From: Lamprocystis purpurea | GTDB lineage: Bacteria; Pseudomonadota; Gammaproteobacteria; Chromatiales; Chromatiaceae | NCBI GenBank assembly: GCA_020718945.1 | Contig: DYRB01000068.1 | Coordinates: 1-8,935 of the forward strand | DNA: 8,935 nucleotides | Reading direction: 5' to 3' | Position numbers and translations under genes: made by a program | In this document: positions 1 through 7,130 of the stretch, one piece after another | How the letters are laid out: every line of letters begins with the position of its first letter | Position numbering within the stretch: the first letter of the stretch is position 1 | The notes under the pieces: generated by a model | The model's input: only the letters and a program-made list of their open reading frames with translations | What the model was told of the DNA's origin: nothing | Databases searched by the model: none

Positions 1-98
1 GCCCGCCGGTAGGCATTGAAGGCCACCGCCGCCGTGGTCAGGACCAGCAGGGCCGTGAACAGCAGGATGAAGGCGGATCTGTAGCTGCGTACCAGCAC
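1..98 (-). CDS. N-terminal fragment of an unidentified membrane protein (runs off the left edge)
   Basis: On the minus strand an open frame begins at a GTG (98-96) and continues out of the window. The upstream stop in this frame is the TGA at 128-126, and this GTG is the only usual start codon between them. The 32 visible residues begin with a short basic stretch (LVRSYRS), then a hydrophobic run of about 20 residues (FILLFTALLVLTTAAVAFNA), then Tyr-Arg-Arg. This looks like a signal anchor or first transmembrane helix, as found in membrane sensors, cyclases or diguanylate cyclases. No clear Shine-Dalgarno sequence precedes the GTG, and too little is visible to name a family. It lies downstream of the esterase gene on the same strand. 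Confidence 0.4.
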   Translation of the reverse strand, partial: MLVRSYRSAFILLFTALLVLTTAAVAFNAYRR

Positions 99-223
99 GA
101 CGGGGCGGGGCCAGGCGGCCGGGGGTCAAGCGCTTGGAAAAGGGGGGGAGTCCTGGACCGAGGTCCGGTGCCCTATCTTACCCTTGGGCTGGGGACCCGA
201 GGCAAAGGGAAAGGCCCCGCCCG
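99..223. other. Spacer after the esterase gene, with a short hairpin and a palindrome
   Basis: This 125-base stretch lies between the esterase stop and the next minus-strand gene. It holds the arms GGACC (155-159) and GGTCC (162-166), which can fold as a small stem with a CGAG loop. A C7T4 run follows on the minus strand. It also holds a perfect 10-base palindrome CAAGCGCTTG (127-136). The hairpin is short and is not followed directly by a T tract, so I do not call it a confident terminator. I see no gene here. Confidence 0.3.
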
Positions 224-952
224 TCAGACGTAGAGGGGTGCCATGCGCCGCCAGTAGGAGCCGCGATGGGCGCGTCCCTCCCACTCGTGGAGGCTGTGCG
301 GTACACCCTTGTCCCAGAGCAACCGGCTCAGGTAGCGGTTGTTGTCGAGGAAGGGGTCCTGGTTGCCGATGGCCAGCACTATGTCCATGCGCCGCAAGGC
401 GTCCAGGCGCTCCGGGCACTGGAGGTTGGCCAGGTACTGGGCTGGGGTGTGGAAATAGACCTGCTCGTCCCGGTAGCCGGAGAACAGGTCGCGGAAGTCG
501 TCCACATTGAGGGTGAGGTCATAGCGCCCCGAAAAGGCCGCCACCTTGCGGAACAGGTGCGGGTGGCGGAAGGCGATGTTGAGTGCATGGAAGGCCCCCA
601 GGCTGCATCCATGGGCGATGGTGCAGGGGTGGGAGTTCCTCCCCGCCATGAGGGGAAACACCTCGTTGAGGACGTATTCCTCGAAGGCGTGATGGCGGCG
701 GATGCGGTCCGCGGGGTGGCACCAGAAGCAGTAGAGGGACTCCCAGTCGATGCTGTCCACGCACCAGAGTTGCAGTTGACCGGCCTGGATCTTCGGCCTC
801 AGGGTCTCGACCAGGCGCAGGTCCTCGTACTCGTGAAAGCGCCCGTCGCGGGTCGGAAAGACCAGGACCTTGGCACCGGCATGGCCGAAGACCAGGATCT
901 CCATGTCCCGACCGAGCCGGGGGCTGTACCAGCGGTGATATTCGCGATTCAT
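224..952 (-). CDS. Alpha/beta-hydrolase-fold esterase (COG4947-like)
   Basis: A 242-residue predicted cytoplasmic hydrolase; no signal peptide is visible. It has the nucleophile elbow G-C-S-L-G at residues 115-119 (Ser117 as nucleophile). An acid candidate lies in GNQDPF (Asp199), and a His candidate in GRAHRGSYW (His229) near the C terminus, which is the normal order Ser-Asp-His. The N terminus (NREYHRWYSPRLGRDME, then FGHAGAKVLVFP) resembles the small esterase family that includes esterase-D-like and COG4947 proteins. I chose the ATG at 952-950 because GAGG lies six bases upstream. The frame stays open to 1036, but the extra 28 residues are Pro/Arg-rich and unlike protein. The substrate is unknown; the call is family-level only. 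The gene stands alone, divergent from the small membrane-protein gene. Confidence 0.85.
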   Translation of the reverse strand: MNREYHRWYSPRLGRDMEILVFGHAGAKVLVFPTRDGRFHEYEDLRLVETLRPKIQAGQLQLWCVDSIDWESLYCFWCHPADRIRRHHAFEEYVLNEVFPLMAGRNSHPCTIAHGCSLGAFHALNIAFRHPHLFRKVAAFSGRYDLTLNVDDFRDLFSGYRDEQVYFHTPAQYLANLQCPERLDALRRMDIVLAIGNQDPFLDNNRYLSRLLWDKGVPHSLHEWEGRAHRGSYWRRMAPLYV

Positions 953-993
953 TGAAGACCTCGATCTACCCGGTCTGGGCGGCTTGGGCGGCG

Positions 994-1015
994 GCCGCCC
1001 GCACCGGCGGGCGGC
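994..1015. repeat. GC-only inverted repeat in the esterase leader
   Basis: GCCGCCCGC (994-1002) and GCGGGCGGC (1007-1015) are perfect complements around the 4-base loop ACCG. In the esterase transcript this would be a very stable stem 41-62 bases before the start codon. No T run follows on either strand, so it is not a typical intrinsic terminator. It could be a leader structure, or simply a product of high GC content. Confidence 0.55.
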
Positions 1016-1222
1016 TCTGTCCGGCGACCTCGGCATCCTAGTACACCGAGGTTTCGGGCAGGTTACCTTGGGTCCACTCTCGGCGGCACCGGCCCCAGGG
1101 CAGGCCGATCACACAAGCCCAGCGGGCGCCTGAGCCAGGGGCATTGACCGCTTTACTCTTGGGCAGGGAGCCACAAGAATCCCGCCCTCGGGCGCAGGGC
1201 CGAGCGGCCCTGAGCTCAAAGG

Positions 1223-1243
1223 GCCGGGTCTGTTGAACCCGGC
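1223..1243 (+). repeat. Inverted repeat just upstream of the small membrane-protein gene
   Basis: GCCGGGT (1223-1229) and ACCCGGC (1237-1243) pair perfectly around a 7-base loop. The repeat ends about 22 bases before the ATG at 1266 and just before the ribosome-binding site, so it could act as an operator or as a leader hairpin affecting translation. No function is shown. Confidence 0.45.
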
Positions 1244-1265
1244 GACACAGTAGCGGGGGAGTTCG

Positions 1266-1478
1266 ATGGCAAAGCTATTCTCGACGGTAGGCTGGCTCGC
1301 GGGGGGCCTTGGCGTTCTGCTCGCCCTGGCCGCGGCGGTCGGACGGCTCGCCGGGCTGTATTGGATCGCCAACTACCAGGCCGGCACCCTCCTCCTGGCC
1401 GGTATGGCGCTGATGCTGGTGGGCTGTTTGGGCCTGCTCTCCGCGCTCCTGCTGTCCGGCGGCACCCGCGGTCGCTGA
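1266..1478 (+). CDS. Small two-helix membrane protein of unknown function
   Basis: A 70-residue protein with a short start (MAKLFST), a hydrophobic segment at about residues 8-31, a polar turn (YWIANYQAG) and a second hydrophobic segment at about 41-64. It ends in a basic tail (GGTRGR). This predicts an inner-membrane hairpin with both ends on the cytoplasmic side. Support for a real gene is the GGGGGAG ribosome-binding site four bases before the ATG, G/C-rich third positions throughout, and a frame confined between divergent and convergent neighbours. I do not recognise the family. It faces the 3' end of the sucCD operon (convergent), and its own promoter must lie in the spacer at 953-1265. 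Confidence 0.65.
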   Translation: MAKLFSTVGWLAGGLGVLLALAAAVGRLAGLYWIANYQAGTLLLAGMALMLVGCLGLLSALLLSGGTRGR

Positions 1479-1606
1479 GCCGCCCACCGGGGCGCGACCG
1501 CCAGGCGGCAACCTCAGCAGCGCGAGGGAACATCGGAAAGCCTTCGCCGGATGTCCAGGGTCCTGGGCGGGTAAGGTTACCTGCCGCTTCGGCGACCCAC
1601 CGAGGG
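1479..1606. other. Convergent spacer between the small gene and the sucCD operon
   Basis: This 128-base stretch contains no coding frame I believe in. It has an imperfect inverted repeat, ACATCGG (1530-1536) with CCGGATGT (1547-1554), with one bulged base and a 10-base loop, and a second copy of AGGTTACCT (1574-1582). Either could mark the 3' end of the sucCD transcript. No T tract follows the stem, so a terminator is not called. Confidence 0.35.
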
Positions 1607-1693
1607 TCACTGCGGCGCCAGGTAGCGCTCCACCCGGTCCGGGCGCAGCCAGTCGCGCCGGTAGCCGAGGCCCCAGTCCAGTATCGGGATCAT
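1607..1693 (-). pseudogene. 28-codon stump resembling the N terminus of a SulP anion transporter
   Basis: An ATG at 1693-1691 overlaps the sucD stop in an ATGA arrangement, the usual sign of translational coupling in an operon. It opens a frame of 28 codons ending at TGA (1609-1607). Residues 3-19 read PILDWGLGYRRDWLRPD. This strongly recalls the start of SulP family sulfate/bicarbonate permeases, where a DW..YRRDWLRPD-type segment comes just before the first membrane helix. After that Asp the sequence (RVERYLAPQ) no longer matches, and neither other frame continues into a SulP-like helix. My reading is that a downstream operon gene was deleted, leaving its start. The alternative is a genuine tiny coupled peptide. 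The match is from memory of the family, not from a search. Confidence 0.4.
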
Positions 1694-2574
1694 GCCGCCA
1701 GCAGCTCGGCCATGCGGCTGCCCATCTGGGCCGGGGAGCGGACTATGTGGACCCCCGCCTGCTCCAGGGCGGCGAACTTGCCCGTGGCCGTGCCCTTACC
1801 GCCGGTGATGATGGCCCCCGCATGGCCCATGCGCTTGCCCGCCGGGGCCGTGACCCCAGCGATGTAGGCGACCACAGGCTTGGTCATGTGGGCCTGGATA
1901 TATTCGGCGGCGTTCTCCTCGGCGCTGCCGCCGATCTCGCCCACCATGATGACCCCCTGGGTGGCCGGGTCCTGCTCGAACAGGGCCAGGCAGGCGACGA
2001 AGTCGAGCCCCTGTATGGGGTCACCGCCGATGCCGATGCAGGTGGTCTGGCCCAGCCCCGCCTGGGTGGTCTGGAACACCGCCTCATAGGTCAGGGTCCC
2101 GGAGCGGGAGACTATGCCCACACCCCCGGGGCTGTGGATGTTGCCCGGCATGATGCCGATCTTGCATTCGCCCGGGGTGATGATCCCCGGGCAGTTGGGA
2201 CCGATCAGAACCGGCGGGGACCCGGCCCCCCATCCTGTCAGCGCGGCCTTGACCCGCAGCATGTCCAGGACCGGGATGCCCTCGGTGATGCAGACGATGA
2301 CCCGGATGCCGGCATCCGCCGCCTCCAGGATGGCGTCGGCGGCGAAGGGCGCCGGGACATAGATCATGGTGGCGTCGGCCCCGGTACCGGCCACGGCGTC
2401 GTGGACGGTGTCGAAGACCGGGCGGTCCAGGTGCCGGGTGCCGCCCTTGCCCGGGGTCACTCCGCCGACCAGATGGGTGCCGTAGGCGATGGCCTGCTCG
2501 CTGTGAAAGGTCCCCTGCTTGCCGGTAAAGCCCTGACAGATGACGCGGGTGTTCTTGTCGATCAGTACGCTCAC
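1690..2574 (-). CDS. sucD: Succinyl-CoA synthetase, alpha subunit
   Basis: This subunit binds CoA and carries the phosphohistidine in the reversible reaction succinyl-CoA + NDP + Pi to succinate + NTP + CoA (TCA cycle, cytoplasm). It has 294 residues, close to the usual length of about 290. Seen in order: the CoA-binding Rossmann domain with VICQGFTGKQGTFH (11-24) and GGVTPGKGG (37-45); then PNCPGII (126-132); then the ligase domain with MVGEIGGSAEE (210-220) and the active-site KRMGHAGAI (247-255), where His251 is the phosphorylated residue. The start is a GTG at 2574-2572, eight bases after GGAG. It follows sucC by 27 bases on the same strand, so the two are almost certainly co-transcribed and made in matched amounts. 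Confidence 0.97.
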   Translation of the reverse strand: MSVLIDKNTRVICQGFTGKQGTFHSEQAIAYGTHLVGGVTPGKGGTRHLDRPVFDTVHDAVAGTGADATMIYVPAPFAADAILEAADAGIRVIVCITEGIPVLDMLRVKAALTGWGAGSPPVLIGPNCPGIITPGECKIGIMPGNIHSPGGVGIVSRSGTLTYEAVFQTTQAGLGQTTCIGIGGDPIQGLDFVACLALFEQDPATQGVIMVGEIGGSAEENAAEYIQAHMTKPVVAYIAGVTAPAGKRMGHAGAIITGGKGTATGKFAALEQAGVHIVRSPAQMGSRMAELLAA

Positions 2575-2601
2575 TCGATGTGCTCCGGTGGGGGTGACGG
2601 T

Positions 2602-3774
2602 TCAGGCCCGGGGCGCGGCGGCTGCCGCAACCACCTTGTCCGCCGCCTCACTCAGGTTGGCCGCGGTGGCCACCGACAGCCCGCTGGCCGCCAACAGGGC
2701 CAGACCCTGGGCCGCGTTGGTCCCCTCTAGGCGCACGACCACGGGGACAGAGACGTGGACCTCACGCACCGCCTGGATGATGCCCTCGGCGATCAGGTCG
2801 CAGCGCACTATGCCACCGAAGATGTTGACCAGGACCGCGGCGACCTTGGAGTCGGAGAGGATGAGCTTGAAGGCCTCGGCCACCCGCTCGGCCGTAGCCC
2901 CGCCGCCCACATCCAGAAAATTGGCCGGCGAACCACCGTGGAGCTGGACCAGGTCCATGGTGGCCATGGCCAGACCGGCCCCATTGACCATGCAGCCGAT
3001 ATTGCCGTCCAGGCTGATGTAGTTGAGCTCCCAGGCACGCGCCTCGGCCTCCCGCTGGTCCTCCTGGGAGGCGTCGCGCAGGGCAACCAGTTCCGGGTGG
3101 CGGTAGAGGGCGTTGTCGTCCAGGTTGATCTTGGCGTCCAGGGCGATCAGGTCGCCGGACTGAGTGACCACCAGTGGATTGACCTCCACCAGGCTGGCGT
3201 CGCAGCCCAGGAAGAGGCGATACAACCCCTCCATGAGCCCTTGCAGGGCCTTGACCTGCTGGGTGTCCAGCCCGAGCCCGAAGCCCAGGCGACGGCACTG
3301 ATAGCCTTGCAGCCCCACCGCCGGGTGGACCCGGGTGACCAGGATGCGCTCCGGGGTGCTGGCGGCCACCTCTTCGATATCCATGCCGCCGGCGGCGGAG
3401 GCCATGAACACGACCTGGCGCGCCTCCCGGTCCACCAAGGCCCCCAGATACAACTCGCGGGCTATGGCGGTGGGTTCCTCGATCAATAGGGACTCCACCG
3501 GCAGCCCCTCCGGGCCGCTCTGGCGGGTATAGAGGCGGCTGCCCAGGAGCCGGGTCGCCTCGGCAGTTACCCGCTCGGCACTGTCCACCAAGACCACACC
3601 GCCGGCCTTGCCCCGCCCACCCGCATGGACCTGGGCCTTGACTACCCAGCGCCCGCCGCCCAATTCGGTGGCCGCTGCACCGGCCGCGTCCACAGCGGCG
3701 ACCACGCGTCCCTTGGGCACCGGTATCCCGTAGCGTTCGAACAGGCCCTTCGACTGATATTCGTGGAGGTTCAT
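2602..3774 (-). CDS. sucC: Succinyl-CoA synthetase (ADP-forming), beta subunit
   Basis: This subunit holds the nucleotide-binding ATP-grasp fold and the succinate site; it pairs with SucD. It has 390 residues against about 388 in well-known relatives. The N terminus MNLHEYQSKGLFERYGIPVPKG is typical of SucC. Also seen: the ATP-grasp lysine segment VVKAQVHAGGRGKAGGV (44-60), EVNPL (197-201), ALDAKINLDDN (211-221), the glycine-rich GNIGCMVNGAGLAM (257-270), VNIFGGIVRCDLIA (316-329) and RLEGTN (348-353). The ATG at 3774-3772 is fixed by homology. The frame is open further upstream, but those residues are not SucC-like. The ribosome-binding site is weak (GCGAGA region). No sdh or sucAB genes are beside it, so sucCD stands as its own unit, divergent from pilS. 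Confidence 0.97.
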   Translation of the reverse strand: MNLHEYQSKGLFERYGIPVPKGRVVAAVDAAGAAATELGGGRWVVKAQVHAGGRGKAGGVVLVDSAERVTAEATRLLGSRLYTRQSGPEGLPVESLLIEEPTAIARELYLGALVDREARQVVFMASAAGGMDIEEVAASTPERILVTRVHPAVGLQGYQCRRLGFGLGLDTQQVKALQGLMEGLYRLFLGCDASLVEVNPLVVTQSGDLIALDAKINLDDNALYRHPELVALRDASQEDQREAEARAWELNYISLDGNIGCMVNGAGLAMATMDLVQLHGGSPANFLDVGGGATAERVAEAFKLILSDSKVAAVLVNIFGGIVRCDLIAEGIIQAVREVHVSVPVVVRLEGTNAAQGLALLAASGLSVATAANLSEAADKVVAAAAAPRA

Positions 3775-3810
3775 GAGGTCTCGCTGCTTGGGTGGTAGTG
3801 GTCGCCGCCC

Positions 3811-3871
3811 GCAGGGCCGCCCGGGAAGCGGCGGGCGGCCCGCAGGGGTGCTCTGCACAAGGTCACCTGCG
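3811..3871. repeat. Strong GC hairpins in the sucC leader
   Basis: GGGCCGCCCG (3814-3823) and CGGGCGGCCC (3832-3841) are perfect 10-base complements around an 8-base loop. The stem can extend by a further GC pair past a bulged A. The word GCCCGCAGGG occurs twice, at 3807-3816 and 3838-3847. A second, nested structure follows: CGCAGG (3841-3846) with CCTGCG (3866-3871), enclosing GTGC/GCAC (3848-3851 and 3855-3858). In the sucC mRNA these lie about 37-97 bases before the start codon. The two stems share base 3841 and so partly compete. No T run follows. Confidence 0.5.
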
Positions 3872-3891
3872 GACCGACGCTTGGCCGCCGT

Positions 3892-3947
3892 GGGGCCGCT
3901 GCGGGGCCGCTGTAGGGCGGCTGTCGGGCTGCCGCGGGGCCGCTGGC
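3892..3947. repeat. Degenerate tandem repeat of an 11-12 base unit
   Basis: Five consecutive units of 10-12 bases start with a G run followed by a C/G core and CTG or similar: GGGGCCGCTGC (3892), GGGGCCGCTGTA (3903), GGGCGGCTGTC (3915), GGGCTGCCGC (3926) and GGGGCCGCTGGC (3936). Units 1, 2 and 5 share GGGGCCGCTG exactly. The array lies in the non-coding sucC/pilS spacer. Confidence 0.5.
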
Positions 3948-3989
3948 AGGCCACCGGGGACAGGCTGGGAATGCCGTCAGGCGCGTTGT

Positions 3990-4019
3990 ATTCTGGGCCA
4001 ACTTGTTGCACATTGCCAA
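3990..4019 (-). promoter_or_regulatory. Candidate sigma-70-type promoter for sucCD
   Basis: Read on the minus strand, TTGGCA (4019-4014) matches the -35 consensus at five of six positions. After 18 bases CAGAAT (3995-3990) matches the -10 consensus at four of six. It would start transcription near 3983, giving a sucC leader of roughly 200 bases that contains the repeat array and hairpins. This is a pattern match only, but it lies in one of the least GC-rich parts of the spacer, as expected for a promoter. Confidence 0.35.
3996..4010 (+). promoter_or_regulatory. Possible sigma-54 (-24/-12) site facing pilS
   Basis: On the plus strand GG (3996-3997) and GC (4008-4009) have exactly the ten-base spacing of sigma-54 promoters. 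The -12 element is a full TTGCA (4006-4010) and the -24 element keeps GGC. The T before GG and the ACG after GGC do not match the consensus. Transcription would start about 12 bases on, some 40 bases before the proposed GTG of pilS. It overlaps the candidate sigma-70 promoter on the other strand. This is weak evidence from one site. Confidence 0.25.
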
Positions 4020-4060
4020 AGCACGACGCCAGGGACAACAGCAAACCGCCGCACATCAGC

Positions 4061-5683
4061 GTGACGAAAACACCCTTGAGCCAAGCCCATCCCCCAGCGC
4101 GCCCGCCCAGGGTCGATCAATGCGCCTATCCGACCTGGACGGCCTTGTCCTGGCTGTTCCTGTTCCGGCTCCTGCTGGCCGGGGTGCTGCTTGTGCTGCT
4201 GTCGCCGATTACAGATCCGCCCCTGCTGGCGGCCAGGCACCCCCTGGCCGCCTGGGTGACCCTCGGCGGTTACGCCGTGCTGGTCCTGGCCAGCGGCCTG
4301 GCCATGTACGCCGGCTGGCCGTCCAAAGACCATCAGGTCCAGCTTGCCGTCTTCGTCGATGTCGCCTGCTTCACCGTGCTCCTGCACATCGCCGGCGGGA
4401 TCGAAACCGGGCTCGGGCTACTCCTGGCCATCTCGGTGGCAGCCGGTGCCCTGCTGCTGGAGGGCCGCCTGTCCCTGGTGTTCGCCGCCATGGCCGCCAC
4501 CGGGGTCATCGGCGAGCAGCTCTACTCTCAGTTCGCCCTCGGCACCTCGCTCAACGGCCTGAGCCGAGCCGGGTTACTCGGGATCACCTATTTCGCCGTG
4601 GCCCTGCTGGCCCATGTCCTCTACCGGCGCATCCGGGCCGCGGAGCATCTGGCAGAACAGCGCAGGGTCGACATCGAGGACCTTTACACGCTTAATGACT
4701 TCATCATCCGCAAGATGGAGACCGGGGTGGTGGTGGTCGACGACAATCACAACCTGCGCCTGATGAACGCCGCCGCCGGGCACCTGCTGGGGCGCCCGGA
4801 CAGCGTCGGCGGCGAGCCGCTGGAGGAGGTCTCGCCAACCCTGGCCGACTGGGTAAACCAGGCCGGCGCCGACGGTCGTGCGCGGGTACACCGGGTCATC
4901 CGCGTCCATGACCGGGAGATCCAGCCGACCCTGGAGATCCTCGGCAGCGACGTGGCCAAGGGGGCCCTGGTGTTCCTCCAGGACACCCAGGAGTTGGCCC
5001 ATCAGGCCCAGCAGATCAAGCTCGCCGCCCTCGGCAAACTCACCGGCAGCATCGCCCACAACATCCGCAACCCGCTGGCCGCCATTAGCCACGCCGGCCA
5101 ACTCCTGGGGGAGTCGAGCGTGCTGCCCCAGGACGACCGCCACTTGGTGGACATCATCGCCCGCAACGCGGCGCGCATCGACGAGACGGTGCAGAGCATC
5201 CTGCAACTTTCCCGGCGCAACCAGAGCGAGGCGCAGAACGTCGAGCTGGCCGCCTGGCTGTCGGACTTCTATTCGGACTGGTCCGAGGACAAGGGATTCC
5301 CTATCGAGTACCTGACCCTGGAGATCGCCCAGGCCCCCCTCTATGTCCGCGCCGATCCCCGCCACTTGCACCAGATCTTGAGCAACCTCTGCGACAACGC
5401 CGCCAACCACGCCCGCGGCACCGGCCCCTATGCCAACATCCAGGTGCGCGCCGGGCGGGATCACGACACCGGGCGGGCGATCATCGATGTACTCGATGAC
5501 GGCCCCGGGGTGGACTCCGAGACCGCCCGGGAAATCTTCGACCCCTTCTTCACCACCAGCAGCACCGGGACCGGACTGGGCCTGTACATAGCCCGAGAAC
5601 TGGCGGACACCAACGCGGTACGCCTGAGCTACAGCCCGCGCCCCGTAGGCGGCAGTTGCTTCCGCCTGACCTTTGCCGCCTGA
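4061..5683 (+). CDS. pilS: PilS-type membrane sensor histidine kinase
   Basis: Inner-membrane kinase that in relatives phosphorylates PilR to control type IV pilin transcription. From the GTG at 4061 it has 540 residues. Six hydrophobic helices lie at about 28-48, 60-84, 93-110, 112-133, 136-152 and 169-190. A PAS-like domain follows at about 215-305, then the dimerisation/phosphorylation helix with SIAHNIRNPLAAI (330-342, His333), the N box SNLCDNAANHA (441-451), the G1 box DDGPG (479-483), the F box IFDPFFTT (492-499) and the G2 box TGTGLGL (502-508). The residue after His333 is Asn, where relatives have Glu or Asp. The start is uncertain: no clear ribosome-binding site precedes the GTG, and an in-frame ATG at 3971 would add 30 residues. 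The frame is open back to 3773, but that part is non-coding in character. pilR follows after 19 bases. Confidence 0.88.
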   Translation: MTKTPLSQAHPPARPPRVDQCAYPTWTALSWLFLFRLLLAGVLLVLLSPITDPPLLAARHPLAAWVTLGGYAVLVLASGLAMYAGWPSKDHQVQLAVFVDVACFTVLLHIAGGIETGLGLLLAISVAAGALLLEGRLSLVFAAMAATGVIGEQLYSQFALGTSLNGLSRAGLLGITYFAVALLAHVLYRRIRAAEHLAEQRRVDIEDLYTLNDFIIRKMETGVVVVDDNHNLRLMNAAAGHLLGRPDSVGGEPLEEVSPTLADWVNQAGADGRARVHRVIRVHDREIQPTLEILGSDVAKGALVFLQDTQELAHQAQQIKLAALGKLTGSIAHNIRNPLAAISHAGQLLGESSVLPQDDRHLVDIIARNAARIDETVQSILQLSRRNQSEAQNVELAAWLSDFYSDWSEDKGFPIEYLTLEIAQAPLYVRADPRHLHQILSNLCDNAANHARGTGPYANIQVRAGRDHDTGRAIIDVLDDGPGVDSETAREIFDPFFTTSSTGTGLGLYIARELADTNAVRLSYSPRPVGGSCFRLTFAA

Positions 5684-5702
5684 CCGGTCTGCACCCCCCA
5701 CC

Positions 5703-7109
<1,407 letters not shown>

Positions 7110-7130
7110 CCCAGGCCCCCAGGACCCCAG

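Larger units (their letters stand above)
953..1265. other. Divergent spacer between esterase and small membrane-protein genes
   Basis: This is 313 bases with no convincing gene on either strand. It must hold the promoters of both flanking genes, but I find no pair of -35/-10 boxes I would defend. It contains two inverted repeats (listed separately) and the 9-base palindrome-like word AGGTTACCT at 1060-1068. The same word recurs at 1574-1582 on the far side of the small gene. Confidence 0.5.

Noticed and set aside
134..955. Long plus-strand open frame (273 codons) across the esterase gene
   Set aside because: It is antisense to a gene with clear catalytic motifs. Its translation is low-complexity Val/Gly/Ala-rich with no family features, as expected opposite GC-rich genes.
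994..1015. GC hairpin as an intrinsic terminator
   Set aside because: No T run follows on either strand, and it lies upstream, not downstream, of both neighbouring genes.
1144..1180. TTGACC (1144-1149) as a -35 box for the small membrane gene
   Set aside because: No acceptable -10 box lies 16-18 bases downstream; the nearest AAGAAT is about 25 bases away.
1747..2730. Long plus-strand open frame (327 codons) across sucD
   Set aside because: Antisense shadow of sucD; the residues are Asp/Gly/His-rich repeats of the opposite codon pattern and match no protein type.
3773..4060. N-terminal extension of the PilS frame back to 3773
   Set aside because: The residues are Arg/Gly/Pro-rich and mirror the spacer repeats. 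The extension would start on top of the sucC start codon and leave no divergent promoter region.
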